Shown one piece after another: positions 37,457-50,000 of a DNA stretch of 64,000 bases. A model generated the notes under the pieces. It was not told the DNA's origin. It worked only from the letters and a program-made list of their open reading frames with translations, and did no database searches. Numbering within the stretch: position 1 is the first letter of the stretch; each line of letters opens with the position of its first letter. The position numbers and the translations under genes were made by a program. Origin of the DNA: Nautilus pompilius (taxonomy: Eukaryota > Mollusca > Cephalopoda > Nautilida > Nautilidae). The stretch spans positions 124,001 to 188,000 of the forward strand of contig JACATO010001456.1 of the NCBI GenBank assembly GCA_018389105.1, written 5' to 3'.

Positions 37457-39699
37457 TTACAAAACAAAATTCAGTCTGCGTTTTTTCTTAGACAACTCAT
37501 CGATAACGAGTTCTGTATCAATTGTAATGTCACGGCTGATCGTCAAATGAGCCAATCCAATCAAATTTCCTGTTCCATTGTGCTCCGTAGATAACTGAAC
37601 AGCTGCCAAAGTGTTGAAAACGAACGTTCACTTGTTGCTGTAGTGACTGGCAATGTTGCATATAAGCATAGCGGTGTGTGGATGACCGGAAAAGAGAAGG
37701 AATCACAGACACAGTGTCTCCGTGACATTTTCTGGCAGCTCAGTCTTCAAGACACTGGCCCACTTTGATGTCCATCTCTCGTACTCGCCTTTCAAGACTG
37801 GCACAGAGGTGTCAATATCACAGCTGTAAAGGTCAAATACCTCTTGGAGAGCAGTAAAGTTGCCCGAACTAAGGAAAGCAGGGATCAGATGTTGCATCTT
37901 TAAACTGTCATTCCATAGGAGCAAATCGCACCTCCATCTGGTGAATCATGTTCTCCAAATATGGAAGGTAGATGGTTCTTCTGTAGAATTCCTCAATGAA
38001 CTCAGTGCTCATTGCGTCTTGGAAGTTTGATATCGACATCCAGTTGATAGCTGTGGTCATAACTGAATCAGTAAAAACAGAATGGACTTCTGCTTCTGCA
38101 TTTTCTCTTTTGTTTCTCAAAACACTCAAAACTTCGTCTGCCATTGACATGCACTTTAAAAGATCAATATCTGGAGTTTGCAGAGCCTTAGACAATGGAA
38201 AAAAACAAGGCTGCTATTTCGTTCATGACATGAATGGCAATGATAAATTCTGCGTTGCATATTGCTCGCAGCAATGACGTAGAATTTCCACCCCAATCAC
38301 CACCCTGCTGAGAAATATCCTCCAAAGCTCTAAACAACAGGCTCCAGCAATTCTGTGAAACATACAATTGATGCATGACCTTCAACCCAACAGGTTGGGC
38401 AAATCTTTTTGATTCCTTTCCTGGAAGGGAGATGCACTTTCAATACTATTGTTCATTTTGCTGAGATATGAAAGAAAGTGGCTATCTCCTTCACTTGGCC
38501 ATGACAGTTGTGAATTGACGCGATTGGACATGCTGCTTGTGTAGCAAGGTTCAAAACATGACTGTTGCAAAGCACATAAGGTGCTGCAGGAGTTACCTTC
38601 TTCACATCTGCCTGTACAACTTTCCATTGGCTACTCATGGTGCTGCACCATCATACCCCTGACCACGGATAAGACCGATATCCAGACCAACTTGCCTCAA
38701 CATATTCAAAGCTGTGGTGGTGATACCTTTGGCAGTCAAGTCTCTACTAATATAAAAAAATCCTAGAAATCTTTCATAGACTTTGTTCTCCTTGATATAT
38801 CTCAGAGAGATTGAACACTACTCCCTTGATGTCATATCCGTTGCCATCCAAAAACAGACTGAAGAATTTTGAAACTCTTATTTCTTCGACAAGTGTTTGC
38901 ACAATGACAGTACCACACACATTGATGATTTCGTTCTGTGTCTGCCAACTGAGATAGGTTGCACTTGCGTTTGCATTGTTAAGGTGGCGTTGAAGTGCAG
39001 CATCACCAGCATCAATCCTGAATCTTAGTAATGCTCTGAAAATCCCGTCATTGTGCTGAGGCGTCTCCATTTTGAGTGGTCCATGATCTCTGTGCCCCCT
39101 TAATACAAGTTCTCGTTGTCTACAAAATATGACTGTTTTTATCACTGGTTGAATCTTGCTCCTGTTTTCTTCAACATGAAGCTGACGTGACGAATCCAAC
39201 AATCTGATAATATCTTTCTCTTTCTCTGTGTACCTCACCAAAAACTCATCAGCTTGCTTTTGGTTTCTAACATTCTCCGGGTCAAATAATGCAAAATATG
39301 TGCAGTAGACGCCATGTTGTCTTGGGTTACATACGAGAAAATCCCAGGTGTTTAGCCAGTGGCATTGAAAGGATCTGTTATGCCCAGAATGCACAACACT
39401 TGGAAATTTGTAGTCTGAAGAAGGCATCCATGGACTTTTCAGTGACTTATATAGCGTTTTTCATCAGTGACAGTTGAATATATATATGCTCCTATATCAT
39501 TTGGCAAAGGTTTAAGAGGATTGGTTGACAGAAGTGGTCCAGACACATCAGGAAGTTCACGTAGTAGTTCTACTGATTCACCAGATGTTGTCTTCATTGT
39601 AGCTGCATCATCCTTCGATCTCTTTATAAAATATGACTCACTGGCCAAATGAGAAGAACTTGATGGTTTGTCTCGTTTGTCAGTCATTGCTGAAAACAA
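37457..39699 (-). pseudogene. hAT-superfamily transposase (DUF4371 / ZMYM1-like), multiply frameshifted
   Basis: A nearly full-length transposase can be followed on the minus strand from ATG 39699 to TAA 37457 through at least five frame changes. Order: the N-terminal region (MTDKRDKPSSSSHLAS), then a zinc-finger-like HGVYCTYFALFDPENV. The DUF4371 core follows with RLLDSSRQLHVEENRS, FFSLFLDGNGYDIKG (first Asp block, degraded) and IGLIRGQGYDGAA (second Asp block) around 38650. Next come PAAPYVLCNSHVLNL, a long helical insertion domain, and the C-terminal dimerisation block TASERSFSTLWQLFSYLRST near 37630-37570. The end reads LIGLAHLTISRDITID. These blocks are those of the hAT family that also gave the domesticated ZMYM1/PRKRIR-like proteins (family knowledge). 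The frameshifts show it is dead. No inverted repeats or 8-bp target duplication were recognised. Confidence 0.9.
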
Positions 39700-39735
39700 A
39701 ACAATTTTCTTGAAACAACAAAGTGATTAGTAAAA

Positions 39736-39751
39736 TGACGTAGCTACGTCA
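39736..39751. repeat. Perfect 16-bp palindrome TGACGTAGCTACGTCA
   Basis: A perfect inverted repeat just upstream of the hAT pseudogene. Its right half (GTAGCTACGTCA) recurs at 40090-40101, immediately before the satellite array begins. It contains two TGACG half-sites. It may be a remnant element terminus or a chance palindrome. Confidence 0.5.
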
Positions 39752-40109
39752 GACAAACCTGCACAGCACACCAGTGTAGAGGAGTGTATGTAGCATATAA
39801 GACACCACCAACACAGACACCGATGTTTACGAAAATAAGTATCGCGTAACCTGTGCGTACGGCTTGGACTGGGCTTGATTGGGTATCGTACTCCCTGTCA
39901 CCCTAACCCTGACTCCTCGCTGATAAATGGAGAGTTCAAAGTTTGTGCAACTAGGTATTTTCACTACATCAACTGGACCATAAAGTTTTCGTAAACAAAG
40001 ACAAATTAAGGCATTTAAAAAAAAAGAAATCGAAAAATAAATTCCTCCATAAATAATTATTTGGTAGAGCAAAAACTACTCTGGTTTTTGTAGCTACGTC
40101 ACAGTTTTG

Positions 40110-41270
40110 TTCTACTTTCCGGCATGTTACCGCAGTCCCGACTGTTCCACTTTCTGTCATTTTACCGCAATCTCGACTGTTCTACTTTCCGGCATGTTAT
40201 CGCAATCCCGACTGTTCTACTTTCTGTCATTTTACCGCAGTCTCGATTGTTCTACGATCCGGCATGTTATCGCAATCCAGACTGTTCTACTTTCTGTCAT
40301 TTTTACCGCAGTCTCGACTGTTCTACTTTCCGGCATGTTATCGCAATCTCGACAGTTATACTTTCTGTCACTTTACCGCAGTCTCGATTGTTCTACGTTC
40401 CGGCATGTTATCGCAATCTCGACTGTTCTACTTTCTGTCATTTTTACCGCAGTCTCGACTGTTCTACTTTCCGGCATGTTATCGCAATCCAGACTGTTCT
40501 ACTTTCTGTCATTTTTACCGCAGTCTCGACTGTTCTACTTTCCGGCATGTTATTGCAATCTCGACAGTTATACTTTCTGTCATTTTACCGCAGTCCCGAC
40601 TGTTCTACGTTCCGGCATGTTATCGCAATCTCGACTGTTCTACTTTCTGTCATTTTTACCGCAGTCTCGACTGTTCTACTTTCCGGCATGTTATTGCAAT
40701 CTCGACAGTTATACTTTCTGTCATTTTACCGCAGTCCCGACTGTTCTACGTTCCGGCATGTTATCGCAATCTCGACTGTTCTACTTTCTGTCATTTTTAC
40801 CGCAGTCTCGACTGTTCTACTTTCCGGCATGTTATCGCAATCCAGACTGTTCTACTTTCTGTCATTTTTACCGCAGTCTCGACTGTTCTACTTTCCGGCA
40901 TGTTATTGCAATCTCGACAGTTATACTTTCTGTCATTTTACCGCAGTCCCGACTGTTCTACGATCCGGCATGTTATCGCAATCCAGACTGTTCTACTTTC
41001 TGTCATTTTTACCGCAGTCTCGACTGTTCTACTTTCCGGCATGTTATCGCAATCTCGACAGTTATACTTTCTGTCACTTTACCGCAGTCTCGATTGTTCT
41101 ACGTTCCGGCATGTTATCGCAATCTCGACAGTTCTACTTTCTGTCATTTTTACCGCAGTCTCGACTGTTTTACTTTCCGGCATGTTATCGCAATCTCGAC
41201 AGTTCTACTTTCTGCACATTTTTACCGCAGTCTCGACTGTTCTACTTTCCGGCATGTTATCGCAGTCCCG
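40110..41270. repeat. Satellite of alternating 35- and 35/36-bp half-units (about 70/71-bp dimer)
   Basis: 17 A-type half-units (TTCTACTTTCCGGCATGTTA then TCGCAATCTCGACTG) alternate with 16 B-type half-units (TTCTACTTTCTGTCATTTTA then CCGCAGTCTCGACTG, often with one extra T). A and B are clearly related, so the 70/71-mer arose by doubling a roughly 35-mer. Variants are ordered: the block at about 40260-40430 (with CGATCC, GACAGTTATAC and CACTTTACC markers) is repeated at about 40968-41138, an offset near 708 bp. The ATTGCAA variant recurs at units 7, 9 and 12. All three plus frames are open for 348-390 codons because the unit lacks stops in any phase. Confidence 0.97.
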
Positions 41271-42207
41271 CGTTAGCTCGTCCTCATCCAAAATAAGCAG
41301 CCAGCTGTAGAGGAAATTAAATTAAAATAAACGAAGCCGTGTGCAGAGGTATGTACTCATGGTTTCACACTTCCCATCTTCATGACCGCACTTACCTTGA
41401 GTCAGATATTACCGCGAATGTATACGTCGAATTTCTTAGGGGATTAGTGAGAAAGAAAAAAAAAATTAGAAAACCACCGCCATAACTACAGCTGCATTAT
41501 CAGTGAAGGTGAAGACCAGATGGTCAAAGCAGCCAGGCATTAAACCCTCGGAAGACATTCAACGAAGCTTGGATTCCAGGCTTTAAATAAACCTTCATGT
41601 AGTAGTTTCCTGTTATACCACTCTCTTATTACAGGACGGATGGAAACTTGTATGAGACTACAAGAGGAGGTGGGAGTAATTTAATGTGCGCCCGCTACGA
41701 AGAATGTCAAGCCTAATCCAGTTGACCGCTGAATCTTTGCTTAACCCCTTCCGGTTTGAGTTGTCCGGATAGAGCAACACAGCGTTGTTTGACAAGAGGA
41801 AAAGGAATTATCCGGGTTGCCAAAAAATCAAAGAAGTGCACTAAGCTCCTCTTTAACTGGATTAAACGATAAATTAGAATACTCGAAAAGAAAAAAAAAA
41901 CAAGAAGTAAAGCGGCAGCTAAATGTGTAGCTAACTTCTAAAGTAATAGCCCCTCACTTCCTGTCACCACTCATGAATATATTAAGAAAATGAAGGGTGG
42001 GGGTTTTGAGATGCACTTTTGATGGCAATAAGGAAATAGTAGTGTTGTAGCGTAAAAGTTTTGGATGAAGAAGTAACTGGTGTGAATTTATGATGTGGTG
42101 GATAAGTACTGAGAAGGAAAGAGAAAAACATTAAATAAGTAGCTGTTAATAAGTGTACCTTTTGTATTATGGGTGAGTTATATGTTTTTAATTAAGGGAA
42201 TGGATAA
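41271..42207. other. No supported gene
   Basis: AT-rich flank of the satellite, with no ORF of note and no recognised repeat. Confidence 0.4.
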
Positions 42208-43470
42208 GTGCACACAAATAACAATAAAAAAGTGCATCAAATATTCTCGAATATCAAGCGCAGGAAAGGCATCATACAGGGCTTGGAGCCGGACATCGCA
42301 CACCAGAGCACTCAGACAGAGGTATCTGAAAGTCCTGAAAAGCAGAAAACTCTGAGCAGCGAACCAGGGGTCGCCGCCATCCGTAGGTGTGACGTGGCTG
42401 TTTTGAGAAACCCATCGAGCACAGCTGACCGAAACGGAGTCGAAACACAGGTGCTAGACACGTATACAAAAGGGCTTAATAGAGATAGACCACGCAGAGA
42501 CTGTATTACAAACGAAAAGAAGGTAGAAAAATCCTTACAGCTCGAAGGAGAAGAAACAAAGCAGGCGATCTACTCGAGAAATACCTCCAAGAAAAGAACA
42601 AAAACACATGGAAAGCGCGACAAAAAGGCGAGTGTTCTTTTTCAAAAAGCAAATCATTAAGGCGCCGAGATCCCGGTACCAGAATTTGCCACTCAAAAAC
42701 TGTCTCGGCTATAGCAATATCAGAATTTAAGGTACAGCCGAAGAACAAACTGTACAGTAGTTGGGAACAAAATGTCAGACATAGACAGCATTTTAACTAA
42801 ATATAAAAGCAAAACACTTGCTGTATAATGATCAACAGATGGTCGAGACTGTAGGCAATCTAACGTCTGAAGAAGAACCAAAAAAAAGAGAGATGATTTC
42901 GAAACACCATATTTAGAAGAACGAAAGCTCCAAATGTAGATTCTGCATAAGTACCTAGACACTTTCGATCATTTCCTATCAGTATGCGAAGCCTTAACCG
43001 AAATCAATTACTTGCATGTCCGCTGTAATACCTTCACTAAATACACCCAGTGGTGTGTGTTAGCTAAGAAAGAATTATAATGTCAAGACCGATTGGTGGG
43101 AACACATACCAGAACAAATCATAAAACGCGAAAAAACCGTTAACCACTTAGGATCACCTGATACCTACAGGCAGTAAGTACGGTCTATCATAGGAGGCCA
43201 GATGTTATTATTTCTTAAGACAAGATGGAAAGGAAGCTGCAAATAATGGATTTTGTCTGTCTCAATGACCCTGACGTCCAGGACAAGACGGCAAAGAGGA
43301 TTGGAAACCACGAGCTGCCTAGTCGCTGAACTGAGAACCCAACCAGGGGTCATTTCAGTAATTATTAGCGAAGATGGATTAGTTAGCAACGACCCGAAAC
43401 AATGGTTTCCGAAAATTGATGCGGACATCAAAATGAACATTCTTCGAGAAATCGTCTCCATGATGTGAGC
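42208..43470 (+). pseudogene. Decayed non-LTR retrotransposon, C-terminal part of the reverse-transcriptase ORF
   Basis: Across frame breaks the plus strand gives the conserved tail that follows the reverse transcriptase in several animal non-LTR elements. There is an LSVCEALTEINYLHVRCN stretch near 42976-43030, WWEHIPEQIIKREKTVNHL at about 43095-43152, then RRPDVIIS (about 43186-43209). MDFVCLNDPDVQDKTAKRI lies near 43248-43305, and the end is LRTQPGVISVIISEDGL...DADIKMNILREIVSMM at 43330-43468. These parallel the W.EH.P, RPD.V, IDIA.P.D..V..KE.EKI and PVVIGALG...LLQK blocks of that domain (from memory of the family). At least four frame or stop lesions interrupt it. The 150-codon ORF at 42208-42660 is Lys/Arg-rich and may be the upstream part, but this is less certain. 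No reverse-transcriptase YxDD core is preserved. Confidence 0.5.
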
Positions 43471-43510
43471 ATCCCTGGCCAGTCACGGTGCCCGGCACAA
43501 TTATAAAGTT

Positions 43511-46500
43511 TTAGCCAAATTGTCTGGCATTTGTTAATGGAAGTGCAGACACTTTACACATAGTACCACTGCTATAAGAGACGTCCAAATAAAACCTATC
43601 ACCAATACTGATTTTGCAGCTTTATTGCTGAAAATATAAATCATTTACTGTGAAACGCATACAAGAAATAATCGACTATTCTATTATGATTACTTTGGAT
43701 ATAAGCATCTTGTGAATTTAAGATGCTTTTCAAATGAAAGTATCAAATTGTGGTGGTGTAAAACCCAGTGCAAATTCTATACAGCAGTTGGTGTCCTTCC
43801 AGTTATACAAAGCAAGAGAACACTAAGCAGCGCTATGCACAACTCCGACGTAATTAATTCATTTGTAATTTTCTGGACAGGAGAGCTAACTCAAGTACTA
43901 AATGTAATAAATTTAATGAAATTCCATTGAAATTAATGCCATTGCAAAATTATTTTGTTATTTTCATTTACCTATAAAATATTCGGTGCACTGAATAATT
44001 TTCGGATATCTTGTCATCTTTGTTTCTTGTTTCGAAGAGAAGACAAGACTAAACGCTTATCTTCAGTGGAGAATCAATTAAATGCTGAACAAGGAAGTCT
44101 AACATTGTCTTTCTGATCCGACACAGAGGTCTCCTCGCGACCACAACGCCCGATCTGAAGCGACCAAGTGGTCAGCAGGGATGACCGGGTCGGATTCCTG
44201 ACGGCCTGTATCTATTTTACGGGCTTTTCTCGTCTGGTTATTCATTCTTTCCCTGACAGGTGTCGGCTTGGGGATTTTTAAATCAATAGAGCAAGTTAAT
44301 CCTGCTACTTCGAGAACAGGACTTTGGCTCAGACGAAAACGGCCCGAATATGTTCAGTTCCCCACACCCCGTTGTTCGTGGACACCTTTTATCTATTCTC
44401 GAGTTTAAAAAAAAAAAATGGAAACTGTTTTTCAGTTTTATAACTCCATCATTCGACGGGTCCACCGCACCTGTTCTACAGGCTTGCGCGTACAACGTTG
44501 ACAAATAAGGCTAGAGCTGGTGCTCGACCAACGCCGCGTCCAAACTGGCGGAAGATGTCAGGTTCGATCCACATCACGCGCTCTCCTCCTCTCTCCGCCT
44601 GCCGTAGCGAGGACACCGCGAGTTCGGAACTGCTTTTCAACGAAGCAGGGCGCTCGGTGGATCGGTCTGTAGACGGGCGGATCCCAGATGAATAATCAGG
44701 CATCTAAATATTATGGTTCTATTGATGTACAGGAATCTTAGAGTAACATTTTCTTCCTACCAAAAAAAAACACAAAAATAAAGGAGGCAGTAGGTGGGGC
44801 ATTTTCGCGGTTTTCTCACGTCCTGCCCATCCCCGCTGCCCCGTTAGAGGCCCGAGATGATATTATAATGTTTTAAAATACTTAACTTTCGAAAGACCTT
44901 TGCTTGCAATATTTTAAAACGCTTTTTTTAAAATTTGTTTACAGACTTTTGTTTGGAAGCATATTTCGAAAATATTCCGTTATTTGTTTCTCAAAGCAGT
45001 AAGATAATTTTACTTAATAGGATCGTGCACATGAATTTAAGAAAAATAAACGTAAGCATCCGTAACTTAGAGAAGAATAAGTTGGCACAAACAACAGAGA
45101 GATGTCCTGCTCGGAACCTCGTCATACGTAGGAAGATAGCATCCTCTTTATCGACTAGCGCATTGCTGCTATGAGATAGGCGAGATAAGGGATAGATTAT
45201 GTGCAAATCAACGGTTAATAAACCACTTTAATTTCGTTTTGTTGTCTAAAAGTAAATACTTCGCCCCAAGTTCCCAGTCTGAGAGACAACAGGAGGAAGA
45301 GAACGGAGAAGCTCAGCCCACTTCAGCTGTACGTGTTCGACTGCAAAATAAATATTCATACAGTCAGTTAAACATGCAGATTATTGCTGTCCATATAAAC
45401 ACCACACTCGCTGTGCTAATATTTATCATGGTCGCTCTTAATAACACATTCGACACGTTCCGGCGCGAAACAAACTTCAGTATTCAGTAAAGGTTGACTT
45501 CCGTTCTTCGACAATAATGATAACCGAACTCTTTGGTGTGTAGGTTTTCTTCTGGTCCACTCTTCTCCCGGCCATTCAATTGGGTTTGGAAATTGTGCGA
45601 GTAGTTCTAGAGCTTCCACTGTGCGTGATAAACGGCTTCAAAACAGATTGACTGCTCGCTCGCTTCGGCTCTGTCTTGTCTTCCAGTTTTCTTGCTATTG
45701 TCAACACCTTCTTCCCAAAAAATCCCTTGTTCTTCAGGTCTGTTGACCGCTTTCTCGAAGCATCGATGTTCTCCTTCGTTCTGACGATGGACAGTGAACA
45801 ATCCGCACCGAAATCACTTCTTTTATTGCTCCTACGCAACTGAAACTGTTTATATGCATTATTTTATCTTCATGGACCTAGCGAAGGGGAGATCACCGGC
45901 GTTAGCTAGTTATTACTCGGGTAAGCTTTTACAGCAGCAGCAATCACCAATTAAACGTGGGAATTACTGGTGCTGTAACTGCGCCTTCCCGTGCATATTT
46001 TAAAATTATGTTTGAATTGAAACTACTGGCTGAATATTTAGTTGCCACCAATTAATCTTTTGAAAGCTGGTAAATCGGATGCAGAGTTTCTGCTTGTGTA
46101 GTCACAGCAACCGTTAGTTAGGGTAATCAGTCTATTGAGATCAGCAGAGAATTTGAATCATTATCTTAGATTGCCAATAATCAAAAACATTTCTAGTCAG
46201 TTTCTCTTCCACTTTTTAAATACAAAGTCAAAGGAATATGACGTCTGTTCTTTCGTTATGATTTTTCTAGAGCAACGTTAAATACATGTATATATTGTAT
46301 TATTAAACTAATTTGTTTTCCTTACAGTGACAAACGATTGCTTAGGTTAGGTCCATGGAATCGAAAAGGGAAGGTCTGACATATTTTTTTTGCAAGTTAC
46401 CTTGGTACAGTTAGGGATCTGTTGAGCAGCGAGCAAGGTACAAGCCAATGATCAGTTACTCGTCTGACTACCGAGCCAGACCCAGCCGAGATTCACATTC

Positions 46501-47855
46501 TGGCACTCAAATAACATACATTTGGACTACCGGATCCCGCATAAAGGATATAAAAATCTAATTAGTCTTTTCCCCACTAACAAACATAATGCAGTCTTAA
46601 ACATTCCTTTCTGGATAATGTATGTTTCTGAATAAAAATGAGTTAACAGTATCACAGATTATAGCTTATGAATAAACACATTATTTACTGCCAATGATAA
46701 TATAATAGCTGTGGATATCTGTACTGCTTCGAAAAGTTTTGGTCGTTTGCGGCATAAGTGACGTACAGTAGACAGATTGGCTGCTTATTACGGTAGCGTT
46801 TTGTACTTGTTGCGTAAATTCCCAGGGTTCTTGCAGCGGTTGGCTACCTAAAACGTTGCCAAGTTCGGAAACGCCTTCTAGTTATGCTTGCTGGTTAGTT
46901 CTGTACATCTGAGGTTGCTCAAATGTAATTAAGGATGTAAATTGTCGTGCTCGCCATCTGTTGGCTGACACAGCAACTGCTTTTACAGTCTGATTTACTA
47001 GCTCAAACAAAGTAAGCCATGGAGACTATCAACCTGTGTTGGTTAAATTTTAAGACCTTTTTTAATTACAGCTAATCAAACCATTAGCGTCAGTGAAATC
47101 CACATGATCATATAGAGACAGAACGTTTTGAAACATTTCTTATTGTCTTTAAAATCCAACTGCACCCAATCTGCATCCGCCACTTTAAGTGTGTTTAACA
47201 GGATACGTTATTGAAAGGTAACTGAACAACACAAACACGGCTAAACAATTCAATGTCTTACTAATGTAAAGATGATCCATTAGCCACCCTGTTTATCTGG
47301 TATACTTCTGCAAGGTGATTTAAATAGCGCGACTGACATTAAAAAGTTGGTATTCTATCTAATTGGTTCGGTAAGTTCTCGTCTAGGTAAATAAAAAAAT
47401 GATAAAAACTTTCAACCATAGAAAAAAAAACATTAAAAAAATAGTTAATAAAAACAAAAATGGAATGAGAAAATAGCCCTGGAGTATTAATGTATTGTTT
47501 TTTTTTTCCTAAATAAGGATAAAGCTTCACCTATATATTTCTATACACTGCCGTTAAAAAGAAAGAGAGATCTCCTTACCCCGTTTTACACTGACTGAGT
47601 CTTCTTTTTATTTCGTTTCTTCACCAAGCATCAGATAGGGAGGTCACTGGTAAAACAAAAAGGAAAGATGACAAGAGCATCCTGAGAATTATTTAGACAG
47701 TCTATTCACCTGTCTGCAGAACCTACAGTTTTCTGCTATAATAATTCAGCTGTTGCTGATATGATACGTTATTTGGTTACGGAAAAGTGCGAATAACGTC
47801 ATGATATAGAGTAGACTTATTACGAGGGCACCTGTTGTTACAATAGAAAAAGATG
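43511..47855. other. No supported gene; AT-rich intergenic
   Basis: A GC-richer patch at 44.46-44.70 kb has ORFs on both strands without recognised domains. A GGTTCGATCC near 44561-44570 resembles a polymerase III B-box but has no tRNA fold. Short ORFs around 45.2-46.0 kb are unrecognised. Confidence 0.4.
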
Positions 47856-47859
47856 TGTC

Positions 47860-48310
47860 TTTGAAATGGAAATATACCCGACATAATAAAGTTCTTCGGC
47901 ATTTGCCAATTTTGTCTTTCCAATTTCAGATCGCAGCCAAAAATATGGCATTCCCCATCTGCCGGAGTACATTTGGGTTGAAGGTTTTCATTGGGTCTTT
48001 GTCTATCACTCGAGGGTCTTGCCAGTCTTCTGACCAGAACGCTCAGAATGGTTTTGTCACTGGACAAGGAGTTTCTTACGAGATACACACCGTTCTGTGG
48101 CCAACCGATGCGAACCGATCAATCTCGACGGTAAATGCGGGGCCTAACGATTAATGGCTGTCGTCGTGTCACTGGTGAAAGTCTCCCGATATTCCTCCCG
48201 CCTCCACCTCCGAAACACCGACATTCGCCTTGATGAACTTCGCTATAATACCAGCTACAGATCCACAAGAAACGTTAAGATCCTTAGCAAGCTGACGCTG
48301 TGCCTAGCCA
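47860..48310 (-). pseudogene. Tc1/mariner transposase N-terminal remnant
   Basis: On the minus strand, 48306-48228 translates to AQRQLAKDLNVSCGSVAGII followed by AKFIK, a typical helix-turn-helix of Tc1-type transposases. Further along come a Gly/Arg-rich linker, a GHRTV (about 48107-48093) and RKKLLVQ (about 48078-48058), matching the HRTV...RKKP.L segment preceding the catalytic core. Frames change several times and the DDE core is not recognisable, so this is an old truncated copy. The helix-turn-helix is the strongest part; the rest is weaker. Confidence 0.48.
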
Positions 48311-49905
48311 CACTCTCACTGGTCTATAACACAACCTCGGATAAATGGAAAAATATTGCGGGATCCGTCTGTTTTCGGCCAGACGGTGATTAAGGATACA
48401 CTGAACACCAAAATATTTAATATGTACATTTTCGTAAGATATACCCATTCATGGGGTGATCAAATTAATATGGCAAAGCATTATATCTATCCTTTGGATC
48501 ATAAACACCAGGATCCAAAATGGACGAGCGGTTATCATTAATGACTAAAATGAAGATCCAGAAGATAATTGTTACGTAGCATTTAAATAAAATTATTATA
48601 TTTTAATATGATTTAAATAATTCATAAAGATGGTCTGTTGGTTCTTGAAGAACAGATTAGTTCAAATTTGAGGCTTAGTTAACAGTAATAATTTTTAAAA
48701 AACCGTATTTTTTTAAACGGTAGGAATCAATAACAGGTAGAGCATCAGCATTTAACTTCGGTACAGGTAATAAAGCATCGCTTTCGTTTAACTGATATTA
48801 AAATCAGCAACCGATGGAATATCAATGACATTATTCAGTCTTTACCTCATAATTCCTGTAGTACAACCTTTCCGCAAACACTGTATTAATCTTCTGTATT
48901 TTCCCGGAAGTCCCAGAAATTGAAAGTTGAATTTAACGATTTTTCGAAATTGTGATTAGTAGTAACACTAGGAATTTAGTTTATTCACGGCATTTGGATT
49001 TCCATCCAGATGAGCCAGTGTTTTATACCTGCAGAAATATTTACTGGCTAAGAATGAAATGTATATATATATATACCTAAGGCCAAAGCCAGTAAACCAA
49101 ACGCGATGGTCATGTAGATACTTGAAATGGATAATAATCCAACTCTCTAATGTCTCCAAAACTTTTGTTACATTTATATTTGATGGATAAATATTAAATG
49201 TTAGGAATGGAATTATATTTCGGCAATTATACGGCTCCTTTTAGAGGTATAATTTGAGTTTATAAAAGTAGCGGCCTTTCAACCTGCCGATGGATTGGAT
49301 GGAGAAATAGTTTATGGACTGTGAAGTTTTCAAGTGATTGCAGAGGAAGAGAGAGTATCTGAACACGCTGACTATCAAGTTGTACAAGTCTGCGTCATTA
49401 TGGGCTATTAAGGAACAGGAAACAAATCAGTAGAGACTCGTCGTTACTGTTGGTAGCGAAACCGGCTTTTCTTGCCTCTGCCTTTTGAAGATATTCGACT
49501 TGGTCTAATCTGTTTTCGGGGTTGAAATCAAAAAGCAAATATTAAACAAACAGTCAGCATTCATATTGATTAGCCTGCTGTACAAAAGCCTCCTATTTGA
49601 GAGGGTTAAACAGAGTATTCATACATTTTTCTACAAAGAGGAGCTTCCGGAATTTTGCTCTGATGATTAAAGCTGCCTAACTGACAAAATCTACTAAGAT
49701 GTTTGTCTACGGATACAGAAACACTTGACTCTATCAGTCTTCAGATCACCGCTGTGGCCCGCCATATCAATATTATTTTCTATCATAAAGCAAACTGTTA
49801 ATTGTACTTAACGGTAGCCATGAAACATATAGTAAATGCCATATAAACACGGTGTTTACGTTCTAAAGGCACGTGGAGGTGTCATGTTATCTCGTGTACT
49901 ATTTC
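48311..49905. other. No supported gene; AT-rich
   Basis: AT-rich with a short (AT)n near 49061-49073. Nothing recognisable on either strand. Confidence 0.4.
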
Positions 49906-49907
49906 TT

Positions 49908-50000
49908 CGTGAGGTGCGGTAGTCCGGTGGTTAGCCTATCAGACGAGTAAAATTAACGGCCTGAGTTAGAATTCAGGACGGGATCGACTCGGTTGGAAGT
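49908..50000 (+). repeat. tRNA-like SINE head candidate
   Basis: GGTAGTCCGGTGGTTAGCCT (about 49918-49937) resembles a polymerase III A-box region. A degenerate B-box, GAGTTAGAATTCAGG, follows about 35 bp later. A related sequence, GTAGTCCAGTAGTTAGACT, occurs on the minus strand at about 54185-54167. Dispersal of the same tRNA-like head at two places suggests a SINE family and not a tRNA gene; the B-box is imperfect. Confidence 0.35.

Noticed and set aside
40107-41310. Three overlapping plus-strand ORFs of 348-390 codons
   Set aside because: They are the three frames of one tandem repeat whose unit has no stop in any phase. Each encodes the same rotating peptides, so this is satellite DNA and not a protein.
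44555-44575. GGTTCGATCC as a tRNA B-box
   Set aside because: No A-box at the right distance and no cloverleaf can be drawn.
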